A stretch of 64,000 bases of DNA from Paludisphaera rhizosphaerae (GTDB lineage: Bacteria; Planctomycetota; Planctomycetia; Isosphaerales; Isosphaeraceae): positions 1 through 64,000 of the forward strand of contig NZ_JAALCR010000018.1 in assembly GCF_011065895.1 (NCBI RefSeq), given 5' to 3'. The notes beneath the pieces are model-generated. The model worked only from the letters and a program-made list of their open reading frames with translations. It was not told the DNA's origin and ran no database searches. A program made the translations under genes and the position numbers. Of this stretch, positions 15,338-24,063 are shown one piece after another (position 1 is the stretch's first letter; every line of letters starts with the position of its first letter).

Positions 15338-16300
15338 TCAGCCGCCGGCCTCTTCGAACCGCCGCAGGAGGTTGAGCCGTCCGCGGACGAGGTCCGACTT
15401 CATGGGCTCGTAGGTCGAGACGTCGCGGCCGTCCTCGCGGACGACGATGCGATAGGGTTGCTTGAGAACTTCGGTCCAGTGACGAACGGCGACCAGTTCG
15501 GCGATGTCGTCGTGGCAGTTGCTGCTGCCGTAGAGCGAGACGAAGGGCGTCTTGCGGAGGGCCTGGTAGGCGGCCTCGGCCCGGTCCACGGGGAGGACGC
15601 CTCCCCCTCGGCGGTAGCGAAGTCCCTCCAGCAGCGGGTCGCGGAAGCGGGGGGCGTGCGTGAGGCGGCCTTCCCAGACGTCGCGGGTGAACTCGGTCGC
15701 CGGGGCTTCGTCCGAGCGCGGGGTGAGGCCCAGCGACGCGTCGACGACGTGGGTCGCCTCGTGGAGGAGCGCGAAGGCGAGGGCGTCGAGGTCCCCGGCC
15801 TCCACGGCGACGCTCTTCGGCGAACCGGCGGCGTCGAAGCAGGTTTGCTCCTTCTGCGTCAGCCATTCGGTCGCGGTCTCGCCCATGACCGAGGCCCGGA
15901 TGGTGATGTCGAACAATCGATAGGGCTCGTCCGGGTTCACGGTCGAGGTCAGCGCGGTGTTGGGCATGCCGTCCAGAAAGCTGATCGTCCGCAGCCGATC
16001 GCCGAGCATTCGACGATGCAGCGGCGTGAGCGCCTCGAACGCGGCCGACAGCTTGCGGCGCTCGTCGTCGGTCAGCGTGTGAACCGTCGGCGCGGGCCCG
16101 CCCAGGTTCGCGAACATCTTGAGCACCGAGGCGGGCGTTTCCTTCAACCTCGATTCGAGCGCCGAAGCCGGATCGAGCCCGTGGCGACGGCACGCCTCGG
16201 CCCGCTGCTCCGCGGTCGGTTCGTCCTTCGCGATCGCGACCACGGCGGGCGAAGCGACGCAGACGATCAGGCCCGCAAGGAAGAGCGACGGAATGCGCAT
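15338..16300 (-). CDS. Secreted HExxH metallopeptidase-like protein
   Basis: 320 residues with a clear signal peptide (residues 1-24). H-E-A-T-H at 180-184 is a zinc-binding HExxH motif. An acidic block N-C-H-D-D-I-A-E-L-V-A about 80 residues later could give the third ligand, as in gluzincins. I cannot assign a family. AGGAGG 7 bases upstream of the ATG at 16300 fixes the start; an upstream in-frame extension to 16474 runs through the anti-sigma gene and is rejected. It lies 31 bases after the anti-sigma stop on the same strand, so it is probably the third gene of the sigma operon, either a target or a processing protease. Confidence 0.7.
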   Translation of the reverse strand: MRIPSLFLAGLIVCVASPAVVAIAKDEPTAEQRAEACRRHGLDPASALESRLKETPASVLKMFANLGGPAPTVHTLTDDERRKLSAAFEALTPLHRRMLGDRLRTISFLDGMPNTALTSTVNPDEPYRLFDITIRASVMGETATEWLTQKEQTCFDAAGSPKSVAVEAGDLDALAFALLHEATHVVDASLGLTPRSDEAPATEFTRDVWEGRLTHAPRFRDPLLEGLRYRRGGGVLPVDRAEAAYQALRKTPFVSLYGSSNCHDDIAELVAVRHWTEVLKQPYRIVVREDGRDVSTYEPMKSDLVRGRLNLLRRFEEAGG

Positions 16301-16331
16301 GGGGCGTCCTCCTGATTGACCGGGGGTCGGT

Positions 16332-16934
16332 TCAAAGCGACTGCCCGCCGACGTAGCTGACGCCCACGCGATCCACGGGGACGACCACGCGGCGGCCGTC
16401 GGGAAGTCGGGTCGCGAGGATTCGGCGATGCTGTTCAAGACGATAGCCTCGGGCCTCCAGCGCAGCCTGGGCATCGGGAGAGACCGGCGGCGGCTGGTTC
16501 AACACCCACGCCGGCACCGACACGGCAGGCTGCGGTTTCGGTTGCGACCGAGGTTGAAGTTCAGGTTGCGGAAGCGTCGGCGGCTCAGCCTCCGGGGCGG
16601 GAGCAGGAACGGCCGCGACGATCGGTGAAACGGTAGTCTGTTGCGGCCGGCGGCCGGCGAGCCACCCCGAAGCGAAGCAAGCCAGTACGACGGCGGCCGC
16701 CAGCGCCGGACGCATAAATGAACGCTGACGTGGGACGGGGACGGCAAGCCGAATCGTCGCCGGCGCCGGTTCGCGAAAAGCCTCGTCGAGCGCCCGAGCC
16801 TCCAGGAAGGCCAGCGTGCAGCGCCGCCAGCCCTCGGGTTGGGCGGCGACGCCCTTCAGCGCCTGGCGAAGCTCGGCCGGGGAGAGGCCGCCGCCGACAA
16901 TGCGGTCGATGAGGACGTCGAGGTCTTCGGTCAT
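16332..16934 (-). CDS. Putative membrane anti-sigma factor
   Basis: 200 residues. A cytoplasmic helical region (1-70: D-L-D-V-L-I-D-R-I-V then S-P-A-E-L-R-Q-A-L) is followed by one transmembrane helix (about 76-94). A Pro/Gln-rich periplasmic linker (about 104-140, P-E-L-Q-P-R-S-Q-P-K-P-Q-P) and a small C-terminal domain complete it. The zinc anti-sigma HxxxCxxC motif is absent, as is common in planctomycete regulators. Its ATG overlaps the sigma stop by ATGA, so the two are coupled. The proline-rich linker would let the distal domain reach into the periplasm to sense a signal or be cleaved. Confidence 0.75.
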   Translation of the reverse strand: MTEDLDVLIDRIVGGGLSPAELRQALKGVAAQPEGWRRCTLAFLEARALDEAFREPAPATIRLAVPVPRQRSFMRPALAAAVVLACFASGWLAGRRPQQTTVSPIVAAVPAPAPEAEPPTLPQPELQPRSQPKPQPAVSVPAWVLNQPPPVSPDAQAALEARGYRLEQHRRILATRLPDGRRVVVPVDRVGVSYVGGQSL

Positions 16935-17497
16935 GATTCGTGCTCCTCGAAATCGCCCGCCAGATCTGCCAGTTCCATTCGCAGCCGCTTCCGCGCCCGG
17001 GAGAGCCGAGCCTCGACGGCCGGCACTCCCAGGCCCAGGCGATCGGCCAGCTCGCGAGCCGTCCAGCCCTCGCCGTGCTTCAACGCCAGCAGGTCGGCGT
17101 CACGCGGGGGGAGCCGATCCAGGGCCTTGCGGACGATCTCGCGGCGTTCGTCGTGTAGGAGCCAGGCCAGCGGCGAGGGCTCCGGCGTCTCGTCGGTCGT
17201 CGGCCGGACCTCGGCGCAACGGCCGATCAGGGCCCGCCCGCGTCCGGCCTTACGTCGATACATCAGAGCCTGCCGCACCGCCAGCTTGTAGAGCCAGCCG
17301 ACGACGCGGGCGGGGTCGAGCAGCGGGGCCCGCTGGGCGACGACCGCCAGCGCAAGCTCCTGCATCACCTCGTCCACCCCCTGCGGCTCCCGCAGCCGGG
17401 CCGAGACCACGCGCCGCAGCCAGCCGTCATGCCGGGCCAGCACGCCGCCCCAGTCCAGCCCGTCCGAATCCATCCGTTGTGGGCGTCCATCGCTCAT
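16931..17497 (-). CDS. ECF-type RNA polymerase sigma factor
   Basis: 188 residues. A sigma-2-like region (about 20-90, with V-D-E-V-M-Q-E-L and R-V-V-G-W-L-Y-K-L-A-V-R-Q-A) is joined by an acidic/Pro linker to a sigma-4 helix-turn-helix (about 115-175: A-L-D-R-L-P-P-R-D-A-D-L then L-A-D-R-L-G-L-G-V-P-A-V-E-A-R-L-S-R-A-R). It is the first gene of an apparent sigma/anti-sigma/secreted peptidase operon. No good Shine-Dalgarno precedes the ATG at 17497, so the in-frame ATG at 17473 (MDSDGLDWG) is possible. Regulation is presumably by the membrane anti-sigma partner. Confidence 0.9.
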   Translation of the reverse strand: MSDGRPQRMDSDGLDWGGVLARHDGWLRRVVSARLREPQGVDEVMQELALAVVAQRAPLLDPARVVGWLYKLAVRQALMYRRKAGRGRALIGRCAEVRPTTDETPEPSPLAWLLHDERREIVRKALDRLPPRDADLLALKHGEGWTARELADRLGLGVPAVEARLSRARKRLRMELADLAGDFEEHES

Positions 17498-17590
17498 GGT
17501 GCAACGATAGTTGCCGCCCCCCGGCTCCGCCTTGCATCTGAAGAAGGATTTCGACGGAAAACCTCGGCCCTAACTCCCGGCCTTTGCGTT

Positions 17591-17690
17591 CTGGGTGCCA
17601 TGGCCACGCTCGCGTGGCCATCAACCGGCGAGGGAGGGTTGCGAGACCGTCGCCGATCTCATGGCCACGCGAGCGTGGCCATGGCACCCC
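17591..17690. repeat. Palindromic repeat family 2, copy A
   Basis: TGGGTGCCATGGCCACGCTC at the left and ATGGCCACGCGAGCGTGGCC plus ATGGCACCC at the right form a ~100-bp element. Each end is itself a hairpin (ATGGCCACGC/GCGTGGCCAT), and the outermost GGGTGCC/GGCACCC bases pair across the element. It sits between the sigma gene's 5' end and the 3' end of the gene stopping at 17701. Confidence 0.75.
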
Positions 17691-17700
17691 ACGTCCCAGG

Positions 17701-18249
17701 TTATCGTCGATCTCCCAGATCCGGCCATCGTCGACTTTCGATCGGCAGCGAGAAGTGCAAGGCGTCGATGACCGATCGTCGCTCCACGGTCACGGAGTAG
17801 CTGTGGTACCAGGTCGTAATCTCGAAAACACGGGTTCGGAAGGCGAATGCGAATCGTCGAACCGGAGGCTCGGAGCCGTCCCCGACCGCAGTGGGGTTCG
17901 CCGCCTTGGGATCGGATTCGTCGACTACCTCGTAGAAGCGGTTCATCCCCAGGCCAAGAGTGGAGAGCGGATGGCCCGTTCCCTCGTCTCCGTCCCACGA
18001 TTTGACCGACACGTTTTCAACACCGCAAAACGTGATCGTCGCGCTGCACCACTCGTCGGTTGAACAGTTCAGCACGCGGATGCGCATTCCATTGGGATCG
18101 GGGGGCTGGTCGAGGTCGTGATCGGGAGGCTCCAGGACGTGATAACTGAGCTTCGCATGAGTCCCCGCCTGGCCATGGCTGAATACCATGCCCTGGAACA
18201 AAGAGTTCCCCACCGGCCGCGGCAGATCCGTGATCTCGACGAGACGCAT
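17701..18249 (-). CDS. Protein of unknown function (182 aa)
   Basis: Not recognised. The composition is cytosolic and beta-rich (M-V-F-S-H-G-Q-A-G-T, then V-L-N-C-S-T-D-E-W-C-S-A-T-I-T-F), with two cysteines close together around residue 63-68. There is no signal peptide or helix bundle. It lies 25 bases after the SprT-like gene on the same strand, so it is likely the third gene of the lactonase/SprT-like operon. Its stop is only about 10 bases from repeat family 2 copy A, which may form the transcript end. Confidence 0.6.
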   Translation of the reverse strand: MRLVEITDLPRPVGNSLFQGMVFSHGQAGTHAKLSYHVLEPPDHDLDQPPDPNGMRIRVLNCSTDEWCSATITFCGVENVSVKSWDGDEGTGHPLSTLGLGMNRFYEVVDESDPKAANPTAVGDGSEPPVRRFAFAFRTRVFEITTWYHSYSVTVERRSVIDALHFSLPIESRRWPDLGDRR

Positions 18250-18274
18250 GACGTCGGGCCTCTCGACGTGACGT

Positions 18275-19102
18275 TCACAGCTTCCGCAGCAGGGCCAGCG
18301 GGACGTAGAAGGTCTGGTAGCGGCGGCCGTCGGTGAAGAGGACGCCGGAGGGGTGTTCGACGAGCACCGTGGCGCGGCGGGTGATGCGGTTGACGCGGCC
18401 TCGGAGACGGGCGCCTTCCATGAGGAACTCGACCGCGTCGCCCACGCGGACGCCGAAGGTTTCGGCGGCCTGTTCGCGAGGGGTGACCAGATCGTGGCGG
18501 ACCCCTTCGTGGGCGAAGATCCGTCGCGACAGGGCGTGGAAGTTCTCGGCCGAGCAGCTTGATCGCCCCCAGCCCAGGAACTCGGCCAGGTGGAGCAGTT
18601 CGTGCTCGAAGATGCGCTGGAGGGCCTCCAGCCGATCGGCGCAGACCAGGCCGCCGACGACGATCTCGCGGTCGACGTCCTGGAACGTGTTGAACAGCAG
18701 CGTGGTCGAGACCGAGATCTCGTACTCCGGCTGATCCACCACCCGGCCGCCCTGCTTGATCCGGCGCACCAGGCGGATCGTCTGCCCGGCGGCGCGGGTC
18801 AGCCGTCGCGAGAGCCGGAAGGCCATCGGATACGCCCGGTCCTCCTGGAGCATCTCCGCCAGGAAGCCGCGGAAGAAGCCTCGATCGTAGAGATGAAACA
18901 GCCGCTCCAGATCGTCCGAGGCGATCTTCGTGAAGTTGCCCGATCGGACCTGGGGCGACTCGTCCAGCAGAGCCTCGTAGATCCGCCGCGTGCGCGTGCG
19001 GGCCTCCTCGGGCGCGTACAGCAGCGAGGCCAGCTTGGCCTGCCGCCGAAGGCTAGGCCCAAGCGGGTCGTCCTCGCCGAGGCTCAGGCTGAGGCTGCTC
19101 AT
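18275..19102 (-). CDS. SprT-like zinc metallopeptidase-fold protein
   Basis: 275 residues. H-E-L-L-H at 167-171 is a zinc HExxH motif, followed by F-L-G-W-G-R and a possible third ligand in E-N-F-H (His189). The preceding F-N-x-F-Q-D-V-D-R-E-I-V-V-G-G segment and overall size fit SprT/Wss1-like proteins, which in other organisms cut or bind DNA-protein crosslinks or act on DNA. The C-terminal ~60 residues are an SH3/barrel-like segment (F-G-V-R-V-G-D-A-V-E-F). GAGGTGAG before the ATG supports the start. It begins 7 bases after the lactonase stop, so they are probably cotranscribed. Confidence 0.7.
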   Translation of the reverse strand: MSSLSLSLGEDDPLGPSLRRQAKLASLLYAPEEARTRTRRIYEALLDESPQVRSGNFTKIASDDLERLFHLYDRGFFRGFLAEMLQEDRAYPMAFRLSRRLTRAAGQTIRLVRRIKQGGRVVDQPEYEISVSTTLLFNTFQDVDREIVVGGLVCADRLEALQRIFEHELLHLAEFLGWGRSSCSAENFHALSRRIFAHEGVRHDLVTPREQAAETFGVRVGDAVEFLMEGARLRGRVNRITRRATVLVEHPSGVLFTDGRRYQTFYVPLALLRKL

Positions 19103-19109
19103 GCCCGGC

Positions 19110-20300
19110 TCACCTCGCTGAGGACGGCTGGGGCAGGAACCGGATGCAGACCGGCTTGGGGAGCTTGATGGGGGAGCCCGTCGGCGTCAGGCCGCCGGTT
19201 TCCGGGTCGATCTTGAAGACGAGGATCGAGTCCGAATCCTGGTTCGCCGCCAGCAGCCAGCCGCCGGTCGGGTCGATCACGAAGTTCCGCGGGTTCTTGC
19301 CCCCCGTCGAGGTCCAGCCGGCTGCGGTCAGCTTGCCGGTCGTCGGGTCGGCCTTGTAGATCGCCAGCGAGTCATGGCCACGGTTCGAGCCGTAGACGAA
19401 CTTGCCCGAGGGATGCACGACCACCTCGGCGCAGCCGGGCTTGGTCTTGTTGTCAGCCGGCAGCGTCGTGATCGACTGGATCTCCTTCAACTCGCCCTGG
19501 GCCGAGTCATAGGCGAAGACGTCGACAGTCCCGCCCATCTCGGTGATGACGTAGGCGAACTTGCCGGAGGGTGCCCAGGCCAGGTGCCGGGGGCCGCGGC
19601 CGGGCTCGATCTTCGCGGAGGCCGGTTCGTGAGGCGAGAGCTTCCCCGTCTCGGCGTCGACGTCGTAGATCATCACCTTGTCGAGGCCGAGGTCGGCGAC
19701 GAACGCGAGCTTGCCGGCCGGACCGAAGTTGGCCGAGTGCGCGTGGGGCCCCTTCTGACGGCCGGCGTCGACGCTATGCCCCTGGTGCTGGATGACCGTC
19801 GAGGCCGGTCGGAGCGAGCCGTCGGGGTCGACCGGGAGGCAGGCGACGCTCCCCCCCGAGTAATTGGCCGTCAGCACGACCTTTCCCGTGGGGTCGATCG
19901 AAACGTGGCAGGGGTGGGCCCCCTTCGAGGACTGGCGGTTCAGTAGCTTGAGGTCGCCGGTCTTGGGGTCGACGGCGAACGCGGCGATCGAGCCGGCTTT
20001 TTCGCCCTGGTAATCGCCGGTCTCCTCGGCCGCGTACAGGTGCTTGCCGTCGGGGGAGAAGGCGAGGAACGAGGGGCTGTCGGCCTTGCCGGCGACTCCC
20101 AGAGGCGTCAATGCGCCGGTGGCCGGGTCGAACTCCAGCTTGTAGACCCCCTCGCTGGGCGAGGTCTTCGAGTTGGTGTAGGTGCCGACATAGACCAGCC
20201 GCTTCTCGGCGGCGTTCGCCTGAACCATAAGCCCGGCCGCAAGATAGAGGCACGCGGACGCCAACGCCCGCCGCGAAGTCGATCCGTCCCGCATCGTCAT
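19110..20300 (-). CDS. Lactonase-family seven-bladed beta-propeller (6-phosphogluconolactonase-like), secreted
   Basis: 396 residues with an N-terminal signal peptide (about 1-30, ending A-N-A-A-E). The body matches the PF10282 lactonase propeller: Y-V-G-T-Y-T-N at the start, then P-S-F-L-A-F-S-P-D-G-K-H-L-Y-A-A-E-E, H-P-C-H-V-S-I-D-P-T-G, G-P-R-H-L-A-W-A-P-S-G and P-R-N-F-V-I-D-P-T-G-G. Cytosolic relatives hydrolyse 6-phosphogluconolactone. Exported planctomycete versions are common, and their natural substrate is uncertain. GGAGG 8 bases before the ATG at 20300 supports this start over the next Met two codons on. First gene of a probable three-gene operon. Confidence 0.85.
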   Translation of the reverse strand: MTMRDGSTSRRALASACLYLAAGLMVQANAAEKRLVYVGTYTNSKTSPSEGVYKLEFDPATGALTPLGVAGKADSPSFLAFSPDGKHLYAAEETGDYQGEKAGSIAAFAVDPKTGDLKLLNRQSSKGAHPCHVSIDPTGKVVLTANYSGGSVACLPVDPDGSLRPASTVIQHQGHSVDAGRQKGPHAHSANFGPAGKLAFVADLGLDKVMIYDVDAETGKLSPHEPASAKIEPGRGPRHLAWAPSGKFAYVITEMGGTVDVFAYDSAQGELKEIQSITTLPADNKTKPGCAEVVVHPSGKFVYGSNRGHDSLAIYKADPTTGKLTAAGWTSTGGKNPRNFVIDPTGGWLLAANQDSDSILVFKIDPETGGLTPTGSPIKLPKPVCIRFLPQPSSAR

Positions 20301-20494
20301 CGCCCGATCCTCCCGCGCCGAGGGCCCTTCGATCGTCCGGGGCGTCCCCGGACCGAATCGACGTTATCACAGGCCCAGCGCGCTCGCCAGGGGCCGGCCG
20401 CTTGCGAGCGACCCCGGAGTCTGGTCCCATGAGGGGCGACGGACGGAGCCCGTCGCCCCGCCCGTCACTGGGTCGCATTCGAGGTTCCCTCCCC

Positions 20495-22606
20495 ATGAAC
20501 GCTCCCGCCAAGCTCCCGTCCCGGGCCGCCCGGCTCGCGACGGGCCTGATCGCCTTCCTGCCGGCTCTCACCGCGCTCGCCCCCGCCGCCGAACCTCCAC
20601 GGCCAACCACCGTTGAATCCCTGCTCGCAAGAATGAGCGACCCCTCCTGGCTGGCCGTCCCTCCCGCGCCGGGCGAACGGTCGTTCCAGTTCTCCAGCTA
20701 CGACCGCGCCACGAAGCTCGTCGACGGCAAGATCGTCTCCCCGTTCGCCAACGCGGATCGCGGCCACTATTTGCGCGTGGAAGGCGAGGGCCAGCGAAAG
20801 GAATGGGTGCTCGCCGACGCCCAGGGTCCGGGGTACGTCTCGCGGATCTGGTCTCCCAACCCGGCCGGCGAGCTGCGCATCTACATTGATGGCGCGACCA
20901 CGCCGGCGCTTGCCGCCGACTTCGCCGCGATCGCATCGGGCAAGGTGGAGCCCTTCTCGGCCCCCTTCGGCCAGGAGACCTCGCGCGGGTGGAACCTGTA
21001 CTTCCCCTTCCCCTTCGCGAAGTCGATCAAGATCACGACGACCAGGGGGGATCAGTATTATCAGGCGAACGTCACGACGTTCGCCCCCGGGACCGCCGTC
21101 GAAAGCTACTCGTCGGCCGTCCTGTCCCGCGCCGCCGAGGCCGTTGCGAAGGCGCGTCGGTCTATGCTGGAATCCCCTCTGGCAATCCACGCCGACGCGA
21201 TGCCGGCCTCGCAGCCCGAGCGACTGGACCCCGGCAGCCCCCGCGAATTCCTCGTCGAGCCCGGCGGCCCCGGCGCACTCACGGCCCTCACCTGCCAGAT
21301 CCTTCGCGGCGGCCTGGACGACGCGGCTCTCGCGGAGGTCCTCGCGCGCACGCTGCTGACCATCACGTTCGACGACGCGGCCGAGCCCCAGGTCGCCGCG
21401 CCGCTCGGCGACTTCTTCGGTTCGGGTCCGGGGCTGAACCCTTTCCGAAGCCTCTTCCTGGAAGTCGGGTCGGACGCGACGATGGCGTCGCGATGGGTGA
21501 TGCCCTTCAAGAAGTCGGCCCGGATCGTCCTGACGAACCAGTCCGGCCGGCCCGCGCAGTTCGTCCTGCGCTATTCGTATCGGACCGATCCCGGGGACGC
21601 CGGCCGACTCACCTTCCACGCCCGCTGGTCCCAGCGCGACGAGGTCCCCACCGTCAAGGGGGACGGCACGCTCGACTGGCCCGCGCTCCGGATCTCGGGC
21701 GGGGCCGGGAGGTACGTCGGCCTCCTTTGCAACGTCTACAATCCAACCTCCGCCTGGTGGGGGGAGGGGGATGAGAAGGTCTACGTTGACGGCGAGGCGT
21801 TTCCGAGCACCTTCGGCACGGGGACCGAGGATTACTTCGGCTACGGCTGGAGCGACCCCCGCCCCTTCGCCCACCCCTTCCACGCCCAGACTCGCTGCGA
21901 CGGCCCCGGCAACAAGGGGAACACCAGCGTCGTCCGGTTCCAGAGCCTGGATAACATCCCCTTCGACCGATCGCTGGCCTTCGACCTGGAATTGTGGCAC
22001 TGGGAGGCCGTGAAGGTCCAGTTCGCGACGCTCGCCTACCTCTACGCGGCCCCCGGCGCGAAGGTCGAGCCCGCCCCCGTCGCCGATCTGTCGAAGCGCA
22101 TCGTCCACCCCCGTCCAGCCGTCACCCGCGAGCCGGGCGCGATCGAAGCGGAGTCGCTCCACGTCCGGTCGAAGACGGCCGGCGAGGTGACGACCCAGGA
22201 CATGAGCCACTTCGGCGACGTCTGGTCGGGCTACGCCCAGCTCTGGTGGACCGTCCGAGGCCAGGAAGCCGAGCCGAAGCTCGACCTGGAGCTGCCCGTG
22301 GAGAAGCCCGGCCGATTCGCCCTCTGGGCGGGTTTCACGAAGGCCCCCGACTACGCCCAGATCCAGCCGGCCGTCGACGGCCAGCCGCTGGGCAAGCCGA
22401 TCGACCTGTACGCTCCCCGCGTCGCCCACTCCGGCGGCGTCCTGCTGGGCGTGGCCGACCTCCCCGCCGGGCCCAACGTCCTGAGCCTCTCAATCGTCGG
22501 CCAGAACGAGAAGAGCACCGGCCGACTGGTCGGCGTCGACTGGTTCAAACTCATCCCCGCCCCCGCCGGCGACTACGGCCCTGGCCGACTCACGCCCCGA
22601 CGCTAG
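20495..22606 (+). CDS. GH172-type (DUF2961) secreted glycoside-acting protein
   Basis: 703 residues with a signal peptide (about 1-33, ending A-P-A-A-E). The DUF2961 core includes Y-L-R-V-E-G-E-G-Q-R, G-Y-V-S-R-I-W-S-P-N-P-A-G and the hallmark F-G-T-G-T-E-D-Y-F-G-Y-G-W-S near residue 438. This fold was reclassified as GH172, with members acting on fructofuranosyl or arabinofuranosyl linkages. A C-terminal ~160-residue beta domain (from about 540) may bind carbohydrate. Several in-frame ATGs lie upstream; 20495 (MNAPAKLPS) is the one just ahead of the signal peptide. Divergent from the lactonase operon; the substrate is unknown. Confidence 0.8.
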   Translation: MNAPAKLPSRAARLATGLIAFLPALTALAPAAEPPRPTTVESLLARMSDPSWLAVPPAPGERSFQFSSYDRATKLVDGKIVSPFANADRGHYLRVEGEGQRKEWVLADAQGPGYVSRIWSPNPAGELRIYIDGATTPALAADFAAIASGKVEPFSAPFGQETSRGWNLYFPFPFAKSIKITTTRGDQYYQANVTTFAPGTAVESYSSAVLSRAAEAVAKARRSMLESPLAIHADAMPASQPERLDPGSPREFLVEPGGPGALTALTCQILRGGLDDAALAEVLARTLLTITFDDAAEPQVAAPLGDFFGSGPGLNPFRSLFLEVGSDATMASRWVMPFKKSARIVLTNQSGRPAQFVLRYSYRTDPGDAGRLTFHARWSQRDEVPTVKGDGTLDWPALRISGGAGRYVGLLCNVYNPTSAWWGEGDEKVYVDGEAFPSTFGTGTEDYFGYGWSDPRPFAHPFHAQTRCDGPGNKGNTSVVRFQSLDNIPFDRSLAFDLELWHWEAVKVQFATLAYLYAAPGAKVEPAPVADLSKRIVHPRPAVTREPGAIEAESLHVRSKTAGEVTTQDMSHFGDVWSGYAQLWWTVRGQEAEPKLDLELPVEKPGRFALWAGFTKAPDYAQIQPAVDGQPLGKPIDLYAPRVAHSGGVLLGVADLPAGPNVLSLSIVGQNEKSTGRLVGVDWFKLIPAPAGDYGPGRLTPRR

Positions 22607-22999
22607 TACGCCAACCGTTTTGGATTGCACCCGGCGGGAGAGAATCGCGACTGGCTCCCGGCCGCCGTCGGATCTCCGATCGCCGTTGGACGTCCACGGC
22701 GATCAAGGCGCCAACGAGGGCGATTCTACGCATTGGGGCGACCCGATTAGCCAGCGATCGAGAGTCCGCGCCCCTCGTCGACCAAAACGACGACCTTAGG
22801 AATTCGGCGTCGTTCAGAATCGTGTAATGTTGCATGCGATCAAGTCATCATATTCGATAAAAATCTCTTGCGCATTTGATGATTTTTGACTGGACGAGCG
22901 AGGAGGTGAGAGACAAGATGTGACGCGTTCACACGCCTAATCCGGATCGATTTCTTCGTCGTGCAATCCTCTCTCTCTTCGGTCGAACGGAGGTCGAAA
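22607..22999. other. Long leader/promoter region of the DUF1559 gene
   Basis: This 393-base gap contains an AT-richer segment at about 22795-22890 likely to hold the promoter, then the start-stop element described separately. No gene was seen. Confidence 0.4.
22901..22923 (+). promoter_or_regulatory. Strong Shine-Dalgarno followed by ATG-TGA (start-stop) in the leader
   Basis: AGGAGGTG at 22901-22908 is followed, 11 bases after AGGAGG, by ATG at 22918 and an immediate TGA. It lies about 77 bases upstream of the DUF1559 start. Such minimal start-stop codon pairs can hold a ribosome on a leader; here this is inference only. Confidence 0.3.
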
Positions 23000-24031
23000 A
23001 TGCTTCGACGTCGGGCGTTCACGCTCATCGAGCTTCTGGTCGTCATCGCCATCATCGCCGTGCTCATCGCCCTCTTGCTGCCGGCCGTACAAGCGGCCCG
23101 TGAAGCCGCGAGGCGGGCCCAGTGCGTCAACAATCTGAAGCAGTTGGGGCTTGCGGCGCATAACTACGCCAACATCGGTGGATCGTTTCCGGCCAACCTG
23201 TATCTGCATCCGCAGTACGCGAACGCCGGAACGACCTGGAACAACTCCAGTTGGCTGGTGTTCCTGCTGCCGAACATGGAGCAGCAGGCCCTCTACAACG
23301 CTGTGAACTTCATGGTGATGTGGGGGACCAACAACATCGGCTACGACGCGCGCTACCTGGGCAACCAGAATCAGACGGTGCGCGAGACCATCATCAGCGG
23401 CCTCATGTGCCCGTCGGAATCCAGCCCCCAGATCGACACGGTCAACGCCGACGAGATCTCAGGCCTCCGCGCATCCGGCACGTGCTACGTCGGCAATCTG
23501 GGCGACAACTGCCTGTCATGCAATCCGGCCAGCGGAGTGTCGACGTTCTGCACCGCTCAGGGTTACAACTGCCGCGGGGCCCAGCTGGGCGATCCAGCAA
23601 GCACGACCTTCCCGCCGAGCCCCGGAACCGGCAGCGGCATCTACTGGCGGCAGTGCAACGGCGTCACCATCGCCGGGATCACCGACGGCACCTCCAACAC
23701 GTTCATGGCCGGCGAGCAGATCATGCGGGTGACCCAGTGGAACTCCTGGGTCGAAGCCAACCAGTGCGTCGGCTCCACGGCCGTTCCCCTGAACTATCTG
23801 GCGCCCGGCGTGGCGATCACCGCCGGCGGCAGCGTCACCATTGGCACGGGGGCCTCCAATACGGGCGCCTGGAACAACTGGTACAGCTTCCGCAGCCAGC
23901 ACCCCGGCGGCGGCAACTTCCTGCTCTGCGACGGCTCGGTGAAGTTCATCAAGACCTCGATCAGCATGCCGACGTACCAGGCGTTGAGCACGCGCGGCAT
24001 GGGCGAGATCGTCTCCTCGGACTCCTACTGA
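23000..24031 (+). CDS. DUF1559 prepilin-like protein
   Basis: 343 residues. The N-terminus L-R-R-R-A-F-T-L-I-E-L-L-V-V-I-A-I-I-A is a type IV prepilin/pseudopilin leader: the cleavage site is before Phe, Glu lies at +5, and a ~20-residue hydrophobic helix follows. P-A-V-Q-A-A-R-E-A-A-R-R-A-Q-C-x-N-N-L-K-Q then marks the DUF1559 family, which is hugely expanded in planctomycetes. The C-terminus has the family's F-R-S-Q-H-P-G-G and L-L-C-D-G-S-V motifs. GGAGGT 5 bases before the ATG at 23000 fixes the start. It is paired with the lipoprotein gene downstream, a common arrangement. Confidence 0.9.
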   Translation: MLRRRAFTLIELLVVIAIIAVLIALLLPAVQAAREAARRAQCVNNLKQLGLAAHNYANIGGSFPANLYLHPQYANAGTTWNNSSWLVFLLPNMEQQALYNAVNFMVMWGTNNIGYDARYLGNQNQTVRETIISGLMCPSESSPQIDTVNADEISGLRASGTCYVGNLGDNCLSCNPASGVSTFCTAQGYNCRGAQLGDPASTTFPPSPGTGSGIYWRQCNGVTIAGITDGTSNTFMAGEQIMRVTQWNSWVEANQCVGSTAVPLNYLAPGVAITAGGSVTIGTGASNTGAWNNWYSFRSQHPGGGNFLLCDGSVKFIKTSISMPTYQALSTRGMGEIVSSDSY

Positions 24032-24063
24032 GAACTCGCCCTTCCGTTCATCGTATCGACGAA

